Below are positions 17,432-24,898 of a DNA stretch of 33,058 nucleotides, piece after piece. The number at the start of each line of letters is the position of its first letter. Within the stretch, counting starts at the first letter, position 1. A program made the translations under genes and the position numbers. Under the pieces are notes generated by a model. It was not told where the DNA came from. It did not search any database and saw only the letters and a list, made by a program, of their open reading frames with translations. Origin of the DNA: Clostridia bacterium (GTDB lineage: Bacteria; Bacillota_A; Clostridia; Christensenellales; Aristaeellaceae). The stretch covers positions 1 to 33,058 of the forward strand of contig JAFUPT010000091.1 in NCBI GenBank assembly GCA_017481065.1, written 5' to 3'.

Positions 17432-18557
17432 GCGGCTGCTGAGCATTCTGCTGGCATTGATCGCGGCGCTCAGCCCCGTGCTTGCCGAGGAAAGCCCGGC
17501 CCCGGATATCACGCCGGAGCCAACTCTGGAAGCCACTTTGGAGCCCACGCCGGAGCCTGTCCCCGAGGCGACGGCGGACGCCACTCCGGAACCCAGCGCA
17601 GAGCCAACCATCGATCCTACAACGGAACCCAGCGCCGAACCCACGCCTGAGCCCAGCATCGAGCCTACGATCGAGCCCAGCGCCAGCCCGGAAGCACCGC
17701 AGTTTGCCATCACTCCTGAAAACCCGCTGGCGCAGGCGGCGGAGGGCGTGTACAGCATTCCCATCACGAATTCCGAGGAGGAAGTGGGCTTCAGCTGGCC
17801 CGCTGTGGAGGGCGCAGACGGCTACCTTGCGGAGTTGCTGCAGCGGGACGCCGAGGGCGTGGAAACCATCCTGAGCAGCGCTGCGGCTGCGGAATGCAGG
17901 ATCGCGTTCCCGGTGAACAGCATCGCGCAGGGCAGGTACATCCTGCGGGTGACGGCGCAGCTGGGTGGGGAGAGCATCGCGCAGGCGGAAATCCAGTTTG
18001 AGCTGAGCATGGGCCAGGGCGGCTTCCCCGGCGGTTTCGGCGGGGGCGGCAGGCCCGGCGGCGGTTTCTCCGGCGATATGGCTGCCGGCGAAGAGCAGGG
18101 CTTCCGGATCACGCCCGGCGTGGCGCTCACCGATTCCCATTCCTCCGGCACGATGAACCGGCAGCTCTACAATGCTGCGGAGATTGAACCCAGCGAGGAA
18201 GCCGTGCGCTCCATCCTCCTGAACGGCGAGGAAATCGCATCCAGCGAGGCATTTTATGTGAAAAACGAAGATGGCGTGCTGTCGCTCATCCCGGAAGGTG
18301 AGAATGCCCGGTGGCAGCTGAGCCTGCGGGCGCTGGAAGTGCTGAATGCCAGCGGCATTGAAACGCTGCTGCTCGGCGATGAAGGGATGGATACCGGCCT
18401 TCTGCCCTGCGGCGCGGCTTACGGGCGGCTTCGGAGCCAGGGCTATGTGAGCAAGGATTTTATTCTGACCCTGGACGCGGATGGCTGGCATGCGGCCGTC
18501 GCGGGTGAAAGCTATATTCTGCATGCGAGCGGCGAACTGGAGCCGCTCAGAGGGTGA
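17415..18557 (+). CDS. Secreted Glu/Pro/Thr-repeat protein with a glycine-rich patch, function unknown
   Basis: This 380-residue protein is not a recognised family. A signal peptide ends at ALA-E near residue 24. Residues 26-95 or so are a repeat of EPT/EPS units (period about 4-8 residues), a typical extended wall-spanning spacer. Next comes a fibronectin-III-like segment (VGFSWPAVEGADGYLAELLQ to GRYILRVTAQLGGES), then a Gly/Phe/Arg patch (GGFPGGFGGGGRPGGGF). A C-terminal domain with no motif I can name follows. The gene overlaps the preceding one by 17 bases, and the next start lies five bases beyond its stop. It is translationally coupled in the export operon between two adaptor-like paralogues and probably works with them at the cell surface. 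Confidence 0.75.
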   Translation: MSKRNKRLLSILLALIAALSPVLAEESPAPDITPEPTLEATLEPTPEPVPEATADATPEPSAEPTIDPTTEPSAEPTPEPSIEPTIEPSASPEAPQFAITPENPLAQAAEGVYSIPITNSEEEVGFSWPAVEGADGYLAELLQRDAEGVETILSSAAAAECRIAFPVNSIAQGRYILRVTAQLGGESIAQAEIQFELSMGQGGFPGGFGGGGRPGGGFSGDMAAGEEQGFRITPGVALTDSHSSGTMNRQLYNAAEIEPSEEAVRSILLNGEEIASSEAFYVKNEDGVLSLIPEGENARWQLSLRALEVLNASGIETLLLGDEGMDTGLLPCGAAYGRLRSQGYVSKDFILTLDADGWHAAVAGESYILHASGELEPLRG

Positions 18558-18561
18558 TTTT

Positions 18562-19545
18562 ATGCTGAAAAGATATCTGGCCGCTGTGCTGGCGCTTGCC
18601 CTGCTGGGCAGCGCGGCACTGGCCGAGGTTTATGAGGGCAGCACCGTGGCGGCTGCCGCCTACACGGTTCCGGCAGGAGCTTCCGGCGTGCTGGAAGCGC
18701 TGGACGCCGGGCTGGGGCAGGCAGTGGAAACGGGGGAAATCCTCGGCTCCATCGCCTCCGAGAAGGTGTTTGCCAGCCAGGATGGCTCCGTAGCCCGGAT
18801 TCGGGAGGAGGCGAATTCCATCTCCCTCGATCTCATGCCCGTGGAGCGCTATCAAATCTACTGCACCGTGGACGAGGGCCTGCAAACCGCAGGCACCACC
18901 CTCGTGCACAGCGGCGAGCGGGTGTATCTATCCTGCACCACCAACGGCACCCACCAGGCGGTGGGCGTGATCACAATGATCGATTCCTCGGAATACCGGG
19001 TGCTCACCATCGGCGGCGAGCTGTATGTGGGCGAAACCGTGTATGTCTACCGGGATGAAAACCTGTCCTACAAGCAGTGGATCGGCACCGGCACCGTGGT
19101 TTCCAACGATGTGGAAAGCTACGAGAGCGCCGGCGAGCTGGTTGAAATGCATGTGGAGGAAGGCGAATTTGTGCAGCGCGGCGAGCTGCTCTATGAATAC
19201 GCGGATTCCGCCGGACTGGAGCTCGTTGCCGGAGAGGGCGGCGTCATCTGCGAAGTGCTGAAAAAACCGGGCGACCGGGTGGAAAAGGGGCAGGCGATCC
19301 TGAAAATCGTGCCGGAAGGCGGCGTGCAGGTGGAGGTACTGGTGGATGAGGAGGCCGTCTCCCGGTTTGCCGAGGGCAGCTCCGTGGAGCTCGGCTTTGC
19401 TGAGGACGCCGAGGAGCGCAGCTCCGCAGGCACGGTGGTCTCCATCTCCCGTATCTCCGAAAACGGTGGCTATGCCGTGCGCATCCAGCCTGAACAGGAA
19501 AACCTGAAGCTCGGCATGACCACGCTCGTGCGCACCGTCGGCTAA
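18562..19545 (+). CDS. Exported adaptor-like protein with barrel-sandwich repeats, second paralogue
   Basis: This 327-residue protein has a signal peptide cleaved after ALA near residue 21 and no further membrane helix. The mature protein begins with YTVPAGASGVLEALDAGLGQ and a GEILGSIASEKVFASQDG turn. A second lipoyl-like half occurs at AGEGGVICEVLKKPGDRVEK, followed by a beta barrel ending in LGMTTLVRTVG. It matches the protein at 16313-17431 along most of its length but is shorter by about 45 residues. The start at 18562 is chosen because AGAGGGTGA precedes it; a longer frame from 18481 lies inside the previous gene. It is the last gene of the export operon and is followed by a strong terminator. 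Confidence 0.8.
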   Translation: MLKRYLAAVLALALLGSAALAEVYEGSTVAAAAYTVPAGASGVLEALDAGLGQAVETGEILGSIASEKVFASQDGSVARIREEANSISLDLMPVERYQIYCTVDEGLQTAGTTLVHSGERVYLSCTTNGTHQAVGVITMIDSSEYRVLTIGGELYVGETVYVYRDENLSYKQWIGTGTVVSNDVESYESAGELVEMHVEEGEFVQRGELLYEYADSAGLELVAGEGGVICEVLKKPGDRVEKGQAILKIVPEGGVQVEVLVDEEAVSRFAEGSSVELGFAEDAEERSSAGTVVSISRISENGGYAVRIQPEQENLKLGMTTLVRTVG

Positions 19546-19661
19546 CGCCGGAGCGATATATCCAGGGGATGCCGTTCCCGAAGTCTCCCTTCCCCGGAAT
19601 CTTCACCAGAAAAAATGGCCTCTTCCAGAGGCCTCAGACCGCTGGCAAACCCCGCAAACGC

Positions 19662-19703
19662 AAAAATCCTTTCGAATGAACAAAAATTCGAAAGGATTTT
19701 TTT
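19662..19703. terminator. Bidirectional intrinsic terminator between convergent operons
   Basis: A perfect 12-base-pair stem ATCCTTTCGAAT/ATTCGAAAGGAT (19666-19677 and 19686-19697) is flanked by an A run on the left and a T run on the right. It can end both the export operon coming from the left and the membrane-protein gene coming from the right. Confidence 0.9.
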
Positions 19704-19790
19704 CTTGCGGCGTCAGCGTCAGCTGCAAATTGCGGTCACTTACGTCCATGTAAGCTCCCTTTTCTTCCTGCGGCGTGTCGCTGGGGATTC

Positions 19791-19810
19791 AGGGGGAACA
19801 GCGTCCCCCA
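19791..19810. repeat. Single copy of the intergenic GGGGACGCTGTCCCC-type hairpin
   Basis: On the minus strand this reads TGGGGGACGCTGTTCCCCCT, with arms GGGGGA and TCCCCC. It matches the core of the hairpins at 25373-25395 and 25404-25424. It lies between the terminator and the stop of the gene at 19835. The rest of 19704-19834 shows nothing else. Confidence 0.6.
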
Positions 19811-19834
19811 ATGGGATAAAGATTCAAAGAACAA

Positions 19835-20938
19835 TCACTTCAGCGCCTTTACCTTCTTGCGGCGATTGGCCTGGTGCGTGTTCATCAGCAGGCGCACGCA
19901 GCCGAGGGCGGCGAAGAACAGGCCCAGGAGCATGTTTTTCATGAATTCAGCGCGCATATCCGTGCGCAGCTCGTCCAGCTCCGTGTCGTAGTAGGTATCA
20001 ATGAATTCTTCCACGGTCATCAGGTTCACGCGCTCCTCCTCGGGCAGGTCGGCCACGGCGCGCTCGTATTCCAGGGTCAGCGCGGTTTCCTGGTCGTAAA
20101 TCAGGTACTGCTCCCATAGCATCTGCACATAGCCCTGCCGGGTGTAGTCGTAGTCGGCCATGCCGTATTCATCGTACTGCTTGGCGAAGAGCAGCGTGTA
20201 GCCGCCGATCTGCCCCAACAGTATGCCGATGATTACCGCGAAGATCAATACCGGCACCTTCAGCCCGCTGCGCCTGCCGCCGAACTTATCGTAGAACAGG
20301 TTTGCCAGCCAGCCGATCAGGAGCCCCAGAAGGCCCGCAATATAGCCCAGCATGAACACCAGCGCCCAGGGAATCGCGCCGATTACCGCGCCGATCACCG
20401 CACCCACGGCACCGCGAACCACGCTGCCCTTGGACCGGTCCTCCTCCTCAATGCGCTCCACCTGGCTGCTCAGCTCCTGCACGCAGCCGCTGTGTACCGG
20501 CAGCACACAGGCGTTGAGCTGGGAATAGCGCAGATCGCCGTCAAGCGGCTCGCCGCACCATGCGCAGCGGTTGGAATCTATGCCCAAGGCAGCCAGACCC
20601 GGCAGCTTTTCGTCCAGATAGTGCTCAATGCGCTTCATGGTGCCGATGGTATCGTGGAACACCAGCCGTGCAAAGCCCCCGTCGGTGCTGATGGCGCCCT
20701 CCCTGTGCAGGCGCGCCTCCTTCAGGTCGCAGTCGGAAAGGGTGTGGATAACCCGGGCGCAGAGCTCGGCATTTTCCACCGTATTCTCCACCGGGGGATG
20801 GAGGTAGATGTATATGGCCTTCCAGCCTTCGCCTTCGTTCATGAATACATGGAGGCCGTGCAGCGTGCCATAGGCGAACCCGTTGTCACAGGTGAGTCCG
20901 CGTTCCTTCGCGAATTTGCGGATAGCGGTTCCGATCAT
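19835..20938 (-). CDS. Membrane protein with a cysteine cluster, function unknown
   Basis: This 367-residue protein is not one I recognise. An N-terminal soluble domain of about 120 residues precedes a zinc-ribbon-like cluster, C125-x2-C128 with C144 and C152 (NRCAWCGE ... HSGC). Next is a glycine-rich double hydrophobic segment (about 176-212) and a third helix (about 228-250). A charged region (YDYTRQGYVQMLWEQYL, EEFIDTYYDTELDELR) and a last hydrophobic stretch near 344-360 complete it, with a basic C terminus (NRRKKVKALK). The ATG at 20938 has AGGAGG 9-10 bases upstream; a longer frame to 21031 runs through the promoter. It may be partly independent of the upstream operon. Confidence 0.75.
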   Translation of the reverse strand: MIGTAIRKFAKERGLTCDNGFAYGTLHGLHVFMNEGEGWKAIYIYLHPPVENTVENAELCARVIHTLSDCDLKEARLHREGAISTDGGFARLVFHDTIGTMKRIEHYLDEKLPGLAALGIDSNRCAWCGEPLDGDLRYSQLNACVLPVHSGCVQELSSQVERIEEEDRSKGSVVRGAVGAVIGAVIGAIPWALVFMLGYIAGLLGLLIGWLANLFYDKFGGRRSGLKVPVLIFAVIIGILLGQIGGYTLLFAKQYDEYGMADYDYTRQGYVQMLWEQYLIYDQETALTLEYERAVADLPEEERVNLMTVEEFIDTYYDTELDELRTDMRAEFMKNMLLGLFFAALGCVRLLMNTHQANRRKKVKALK

Positions 20939-20963
20939 AGTTCCATACCTCCTCTTTCGTATG

Positions 20964-21013
20964 ATTATAATATATAACCATACCCGTCGCTGGGGAAACA
21001 TCGATGGGTATGG
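20964..21013 (-). promoter_or_regulatory. Palindrome next to a TATAAT box upstream of the unknown membrane protein gene
   Basis: The arms CCATACCCGTCG (20978-20989) and CGATGGGTATGG (21002-21013) are inverted with one mismatch around a 12-base spacer. TATAAT reads leftwards at 20969-20964. No good -35 is seen. The palindrome would cover the -35 region, so it may be an operator. It could instead act as a weak stop for the upstream gene, because AT-rich sequence follows it. Confidence 0.45.
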
Positions 21014-21031
21014 CTGTAAGTATGTATGCAA

Positions 21032-21592
21032 TTAAATGGGATCGCCCTCGGCGTTGAAGAGGGGCAGCTTTTCGAGGTAGATGATATCGCCGCGCTCGGT
21101 GGCGTCGCCCTCGGCGAGTATGGCCATGCGGCCCGCGATTTCGCCGCCTGCATGCTTGACGAGCTCCTCCAGCGCATGCAGGGATTCGCCGGTGGAGATC
21201 ACGTCGTCCACGATGAGCACCTTCTTGCCCTTCATGTAAGAGGCATCGTTGCCATCGAGGAAGAGGGTTTGCACATGGTCGGTGGTGATGGAGCGCACTT
21301 CAACCTTGATCACATCTCGCATGTAGAGCTTGGAGCCCTTGCGGGCGAGCACATAGCGCTTGTTGCCGGCGAGGCGGGCCATTTCGCAGATGAGCGGAAT
21401 GCCCTTGGATTCGGCGGTGATCATCACATCATGCTCGGGAGCGCGGTCCAGCAGGGCCTGGGCGCAGGCGGTGGTGAGCTCGGGATCGCCGAAGATGACG
21501 AACGCGCCGATCTGCAGGTTTTCATTCAGCGGGCAGAGGGGCAGCGCGCGGTCGCAGCCCGCGATGGTCATGTTGTAGTATTCCTTCTTCAT
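21032..21592 (-). CDS. Phosphoribosyltransferase, adenine phosphoribosyltransferase-like (COG0503 type)
   Basis: This 186-residue cytosolic enzyme has the type I fold. The PRPP-binding loop is VLIVDDVISTGES (D129-D130, T134, G135). An upstream ITAESKGIPL segment matches the PPi loop region of adenine-type enzymes, and the C-terminal hood reads IIYLEKLPLF. Members convert a purine base and PRPP to the nucleotide, but this subgroup is only loosely related to classical Apt and its base preference is untested. In many Clostridia an apt gene stands between recJ and relA; here a relative stands at the far end of the same cluster. AAAGGAG lies 8 bases before the ATG. Confidence 0.85.
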   Translation of the reverse strand: MKKEYYNMTIAGCDRALPLCPLNENLQIGAFVIFGDPELTTACAQALLDRAPEHDVMITAESKGIPLICEMARLAGNKRYVLARKGSKLYMRDVIKVEVRSITTDHVQTLFLDGNDASYMKGKKVLIVDDVISTGESLHALEELVKHAGGEIAGRMAILAEGDATERGDIIYLEKLPLFNAEGDPI

Positions 21593-21614
21593 GGGTCAAG
21601 CTCCTTTCAGCAGC

Positions 21615-22142
21615 TTATCTCACGCCGTACTTTACCACTTCATATTTTTCGCCGAAGGTTTCCACGGTGGCGCACTTGATCTTCTGCTCCTGCACGGGGC
21701 GGTCCTGCCGTCCGGTGGGGGTTTCGGCGATCTGGTCTACCACTTCAATGCCCTCGGTAACCATGCCGAATGCGGCGTAATCGCCATCGAGATGGGGGGC
21801 GTTGGCATGCATGATGAAGAACTGGCTGCCTGCGGAATTGGGCATCATGCTGCGGGCCATGGAGAGCACGCCGCGGGTATGGCGGATATTGTTCTCGCGG
21901 AAGCCGTTGCGGGCGAATTCGCCCTTGATGGAATAGCCGGGGCCGCCCATGCCGGTGCCCTGGGGATCGCCGCCCTGGATCATGAAGCCGGGGATAACGC
22001 GGTGGAAGATCAGGCCGTTGTAGAAGCCGGATTCCACCAGGGAAACGAAGTTTGCCACAGTGTTGGGGGCCTTCTCGGGATAGAGTTCAGCGGTGATCAC
22101 GCCGCCATTTTCCATTTCGATCTTAACGATGGGGTTTGCCAT
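21615..22142 (-). CDS. Cytosolic peptidyl-prolyl cis-trans isomerase, cyclophilin type
   Basis: This 175-residue single-domain cyclophilin speeds proline isomerisation during protein folding. The active-site strand FHRVIPGFMIQGGD holds the family's key arginine (R48), F53, M54 and Q56. GSQFFIMHANAPHLDGDYAAFGMV supplies the other pocket residues (His in place of the usual Trp-loop arrangement of small bacterial forms). No signal peptide is present. AGGAGG precedes the ATG by 9 bases. The gene directly follows a lipoprotein cyclophilin, so the cell has an inside and an outside form in one operon. Confidence 0.95.
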   Translation of the reverse strand: MANPIVKIEMENGGVITAELYPEKAPNTVANFVSLVESGFYNGLIFHRVIPGFMIQGGDPQGTGMGGPGYSIKGEFARNGFRENNIRHTRGVLSMARSMMPNSAGSQFFIMHANAPHLDGDYAAFGMVTEGIEVVDQIAETPTGRQDRPVQEQKIKCATVETFGEKYEVVKYGVR

Positions 22143-22172
22143 GCTTGTCGTCCTCCTGAAATGCTGGTATGC

Positions 22173-22817
22173 TTATTTCTTATCCGCTTCGCCTTCGGTT
22201 TCCTCCGGCAGGGCGATGGTTGCGGGGGTATACTTGTAGCCATGGGTGGATACGCGCACGCTGTCGATGCGGGGCATATTGCCGATGGGGGAATAATTGG
22301 AATCCACCTGCACGGTGGTGATATCATCGATCACTTCCAGGCTCTCGGAATCCAGCGCCCGGCCGAAGGCGGCGTATTCGCCGTCATACTCCGGATAGCT
22401 GCCGCCCACGATGAAAAACTGGCTGGATGCGCTGTCATAGCTGCTGGTGCGGCACATGGAGATGGTGCCCCGGATGTGCTTTACCTCGTTTTCGATGCCG
22501 TTGGCGGCGAACTCACCCTGGATGGTGTAGCCCGCATTGCCGGTGCCATCGTTGTTTTTATCGCCGGTCTGGGCCAGCACGCCGGGCACCACGCGGAAGA
22601 TTTCGAGGCCATCGTAATAGCCCTGGTTGGCCAGGGAAACGAAATTGGCCACGGTGTTCGGCGCATCCCGGAGGAGGAGCTCGAAGTACATCACCCGACC
22701 ATCGGTCAGCGTGATGGTGGCGGATGGATTTTCGATGCCCTCGTAGGGGTCCTTCGCCCCGCAGCCGCTGAGCAGCAGGCAGAGCACGAGGGCCAGGATC
22801 AAAAGCAGTTTCTTCAT
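22173..22817 (-). CDS. Lipoprotein cyclophilin (extracytoplasmic peptidyl-prolyl isomerase)
   Basis: This 214-residue protein has a lipoprotein signal: KK, a leucine-rich core and the lipobox LSGC with C19 as the lipidated residue. The mature protein is a cyclophilin domain (APNTVANFVSLANQGYYDGL, SSQFFIVGG, YDGEYAAFGRAL). Its active-site strand reads FRVVPGVLAQTGD: the arginine (R75) and glutamine (Q83) are kept, but the usual Phe-Met pair is Val-Leu (V80, L81). Activity may therefore be altered. The ATG overlaps the hemZ stop as ATGA, with GGAGGG upstream. It probably helps fold exported proteins at the membrane surface. Confidence 0.93.
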   Translation of the reverse strand: MKKLLLILALVLCLLLSGCGAKDPYEGIENPSATITLTDGRVMYFELLLRDAPNTVANFVSLANQGYYDGLEIFRVVPGVLAQTGDKNNDGTGNAGYTIQGEFAANGIENEVKHIRGTISMCRTSSYDSASSQFFIVGGSYPEYDGEYAAFGRALDSESLEVIDDITTVQVDSNYSPIGNMPRIDSVRVSTHGYKYTPATIALPEETEGEADKK

Positions 22818-24274
22818 GCCTTGCCCTCCTGCAGGATCAAATCCCGCTTGCGCTGCACCATTTCCTCCACGCGGAGGCAGTATTCCTCGATATTTTTCAC
22901 GTTGGCGGCGCGCTCAATGCGCAGGTCCCGGTCGAAGAGCCATTTGCTGATGGCGCCTGCGCCGAGGGCGAGCACACTGGCGGTCTCCTCCATGTTGCCG
23001 ATGTTGTAGAGGCAGGCCTTGCCCTGCTTGGCATAGCCCACATTTTCCAGATTGCCCGCCATGTACTTCTGGCGGTAGAGGTAATAGGGCTTCCAGCCGG
23101 AATTGCTGAGCTCCCGGCGGGCATGGGCGATCATCTCGGCGGCTCCCGCGGCGCTCACCTGGGTGTGGCCCGCGCCGGAAACATGCATCTGCTCGTGCAG
23201 CTTGCTGGAACGCTTGATGGCCAGGGAATGCACGGTGACGCTCTCGGGGTCCAGCTCCATTACCTTATTCAGGGTGGCGGCGAAGATTTCCGGGGTCTCG
23301 CCGGGCAGGGCCGCGATCAGGTCCATATTGATATCATCAAAGCCCAGTTCCCGGGCGAGATGATAGGCATGGATCGTGTCCTCGCTCGAATGGGCGCGGC
23401 CGATCAGGGCGAGGGTTTCATCATGGAAGGTCTGGGGATTTACGGAGATGCGGGTGATTTCCATCCTCCGGAGCATTTCCAGCTTTTCCCGGTCGATGGT
23501 ATCCGGCCTGCCGGCCTCCACGGTCCATTCCTCAGCTCCCGGGAAGGCCTCCCGGGCTGCGGCAAGGATTCTTTCAAGGTCGCCGCAGGGAATCGCCGTG
23601 GGAGTGCCGCCGCCCATGTAGGCCGCGCGCACCTTGAGCCCGGCCTCCTGCATGATCTTGGCGCTGAGCCCGATTTCCTTCAGCAGCGCCTCGGTGTAGG
23701 GGGCCACCAGCTTCTTGTTCCGGCCGATCTCTCCCGAGGAGAAGGAGCAGTAGCTGCAGCGGGTGCGGCAGAAGGGAATGCCGATGTAGAGATCATAGCT
23801 GTTCTTTTCGGGAATGCGTATGCCCTGCTGCATCCCGGCAATTTCGGCGAGGAGCCCCGCGCGGTCGGCGGATACATCAAACTCCCGCATCACATGCGCC
23901 CGGGCGGCGTCCATATCAAGGCCCATATCCAGCGCCTCGTAGAGCAGGCGGGTGGGGCGTATGCCGGTGAGCGCGCCCCAGGGGGGCTGCATGCCGGTCA
24001 TTTTCTTGAGAAGTTCATACAGCGCCATCTTCACCTGCCGCTTGCGGGCGCGGCGAATTTCCACGGCTGTGCCGGTGGGCGCGGGCAGGGTGATCTCCGC
24101 CGCGCAGTCGCCATGGCACCAGCGGTCGGTGATGAAGCCGTTTTGCTCGGCAGCCGTATGGGTGTAAGCCGCGTCCTGCGCGCCTTCAACGATCTGCACA
24201 TCGCCCAGAAACAGGCGCAGCATATCGCCGATATCGCAGATGAATTCCGGCGCGGCGGTTTGTACGGTGATCAT
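22814..24274 (-). CDS. hemZ: HemZ-type radical SAM protein (coproporphyrinogen dehydrogenase-like)
   Basis: This 486-residue radical SAM enzyme has an N-terminal domain of about 155 residues peculiar to HemZ (including PWGALTGIRPTRLLYE). The iron-sulfur motif follows as C169-x3-C173-x2-C176 (FCRTRCSYCSF), then GGGTPTA and the TIM-barrel segments EAGRPDTI and DLIAALPGE. The C-terminal HemN-like region contains YYLYRQKYMAGNLENVGYA. HemZ is annotated as an oxygen-independent coproporphyrinogen III oxidase relative, but true heme synthesis is doubtful in many Clostridia that carry it. The gene starts inside the previous gene's stop (ATGA) and ends inside the next start. Its place after dtd and the MBL gene is the conserved clostridial order. 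Confidence 0.93.
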   Translation of the reverse strand: MITVQTAAPEFICDIGDMLRLFLGDVQIVEGAQDAAYTHTAAEQNGFITDRWCHGDCAAEITLPAPTGTAVEIRRARKRQVKMALYELLKKMTGMQPPWGALTGIRPTRLLYEALDMGLDMDAARAHVMREFDVSADRAGLLAEIAGMQQGIRIPEKNSYDLYIGIPFCRTRCSYCSFSSGEIGRNKKLVAPYTEALLKEIGLSAKIMQEAGLKVRAAYMGGGTPTAIPCGDLERILAAAREAFPGAEEWTVEAGRPDTIDREKLEMLRRMEITRISVNPQTFHDETLALIGRAHSSEDTIHAYHLARELGFDDINMDLIAALPGETPEIFAATLNKVMELDPESVTVHSLAIKRSSKLHEQMHVSGAGHTQVSAAGAAEMIAHARRELSNSGWKPYYLYRQKYMAGNLENVGYAKQGKACLYNIGNMEETASVLALGAGAISKWLFDRDLRIERAANVKNIEEYCLRVEEMVQRKRDLILQEGKA

Positions 24275-24894
24275 AGGTTATACCTCTGCCGCTCCGCGGC
24301 GATGGTGGTTTCGCAGCCGTGGCCACTGTACACCCGGGTGTTTCCGGGCAGGTTAAAGAGCATGCGCAGGGACTGCCGCATGCTGGCCGGGCTGCCGCCG
24401 TAGAAATCCATGCGGCCGAAGCCCGCGCAGAAGAGGGTATCTCCCGAGAAAAGCGCGGCATTTTCCGCATCGTAGAAGCATACGGAGCCCTTGGTATGCC
24501 CCGGGGTGTGGAGCACTTTGAAGGAAATGCCGGAGATGCTGATCGTATCCTCCAGGAAATCGGCGACCAGGGCGGTGGGGCTCGGCTGGGTGGAGCACAT
24601 GGCGTTGTAGCCATTCTTCACATCATCGCAGAGCAGCTCCTCATCCTTTTCATGCACATAGACCGGCGCGCCGGTGATGCGGCTCAGCGCCTCGGCGGAG
24701 AGGATATGATCGAAGTGGCCGTGGGTGAGCAGGATGGCCTTGAGGGTCTTCCCGTTCTCGGAAAGGGCGCGCTTCAGGGCGAAGAGATCATCGCCCGGAT
24801 CGATCAGCAGCGCATCCGAGCTGCCCTCCGGGCAGAGCATATAGCAATTTTCCTGGTATGCGCCGCAGACGATGGTTTGAATGGAATATTTCAT
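24271..24894 (-). CDS. MBL-fold metallohydrolase, glyoxalase II-like
   Basis: This 207-residue metallo-beta-lactamase-fold hydrolase has the metal motif THGHFDH (H58, H60, D62, H63), a second histidine loop HTPGHTKGSVCFY, and FSGDTLF with the bridging aspartate. A C-terminal GHGCETT supplies the last ligand region. Family members hydrolyse thioesters such as S-lactoyl conjugates; the real substrate in Clostridia is not settled. It starts five bases after the dtd stop and overlaps hemZ by four bases, so it is translationally coupled on both sides. Confidence 0.92.
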   Translation of the reverse strand: MKYSIQTIVCGAYQENCYMLCPEGSSDALLIDPGDDLFALKRALSENGKTLKAILLTHGHFDHILSAEALSRITGAPVYVHEKDEELLCDDVKNGYNAMCSTQPSPTALVADFLEDTISISGISFKVLHTPGHTKGSVCFYDAENAALFSGDTLFCAGFGRMDFYGGSPASMRQSLRMLFNLPGNTRVYSGHGCETTIAAERQRYNL

Positions 24895-24898
24895 CAGA

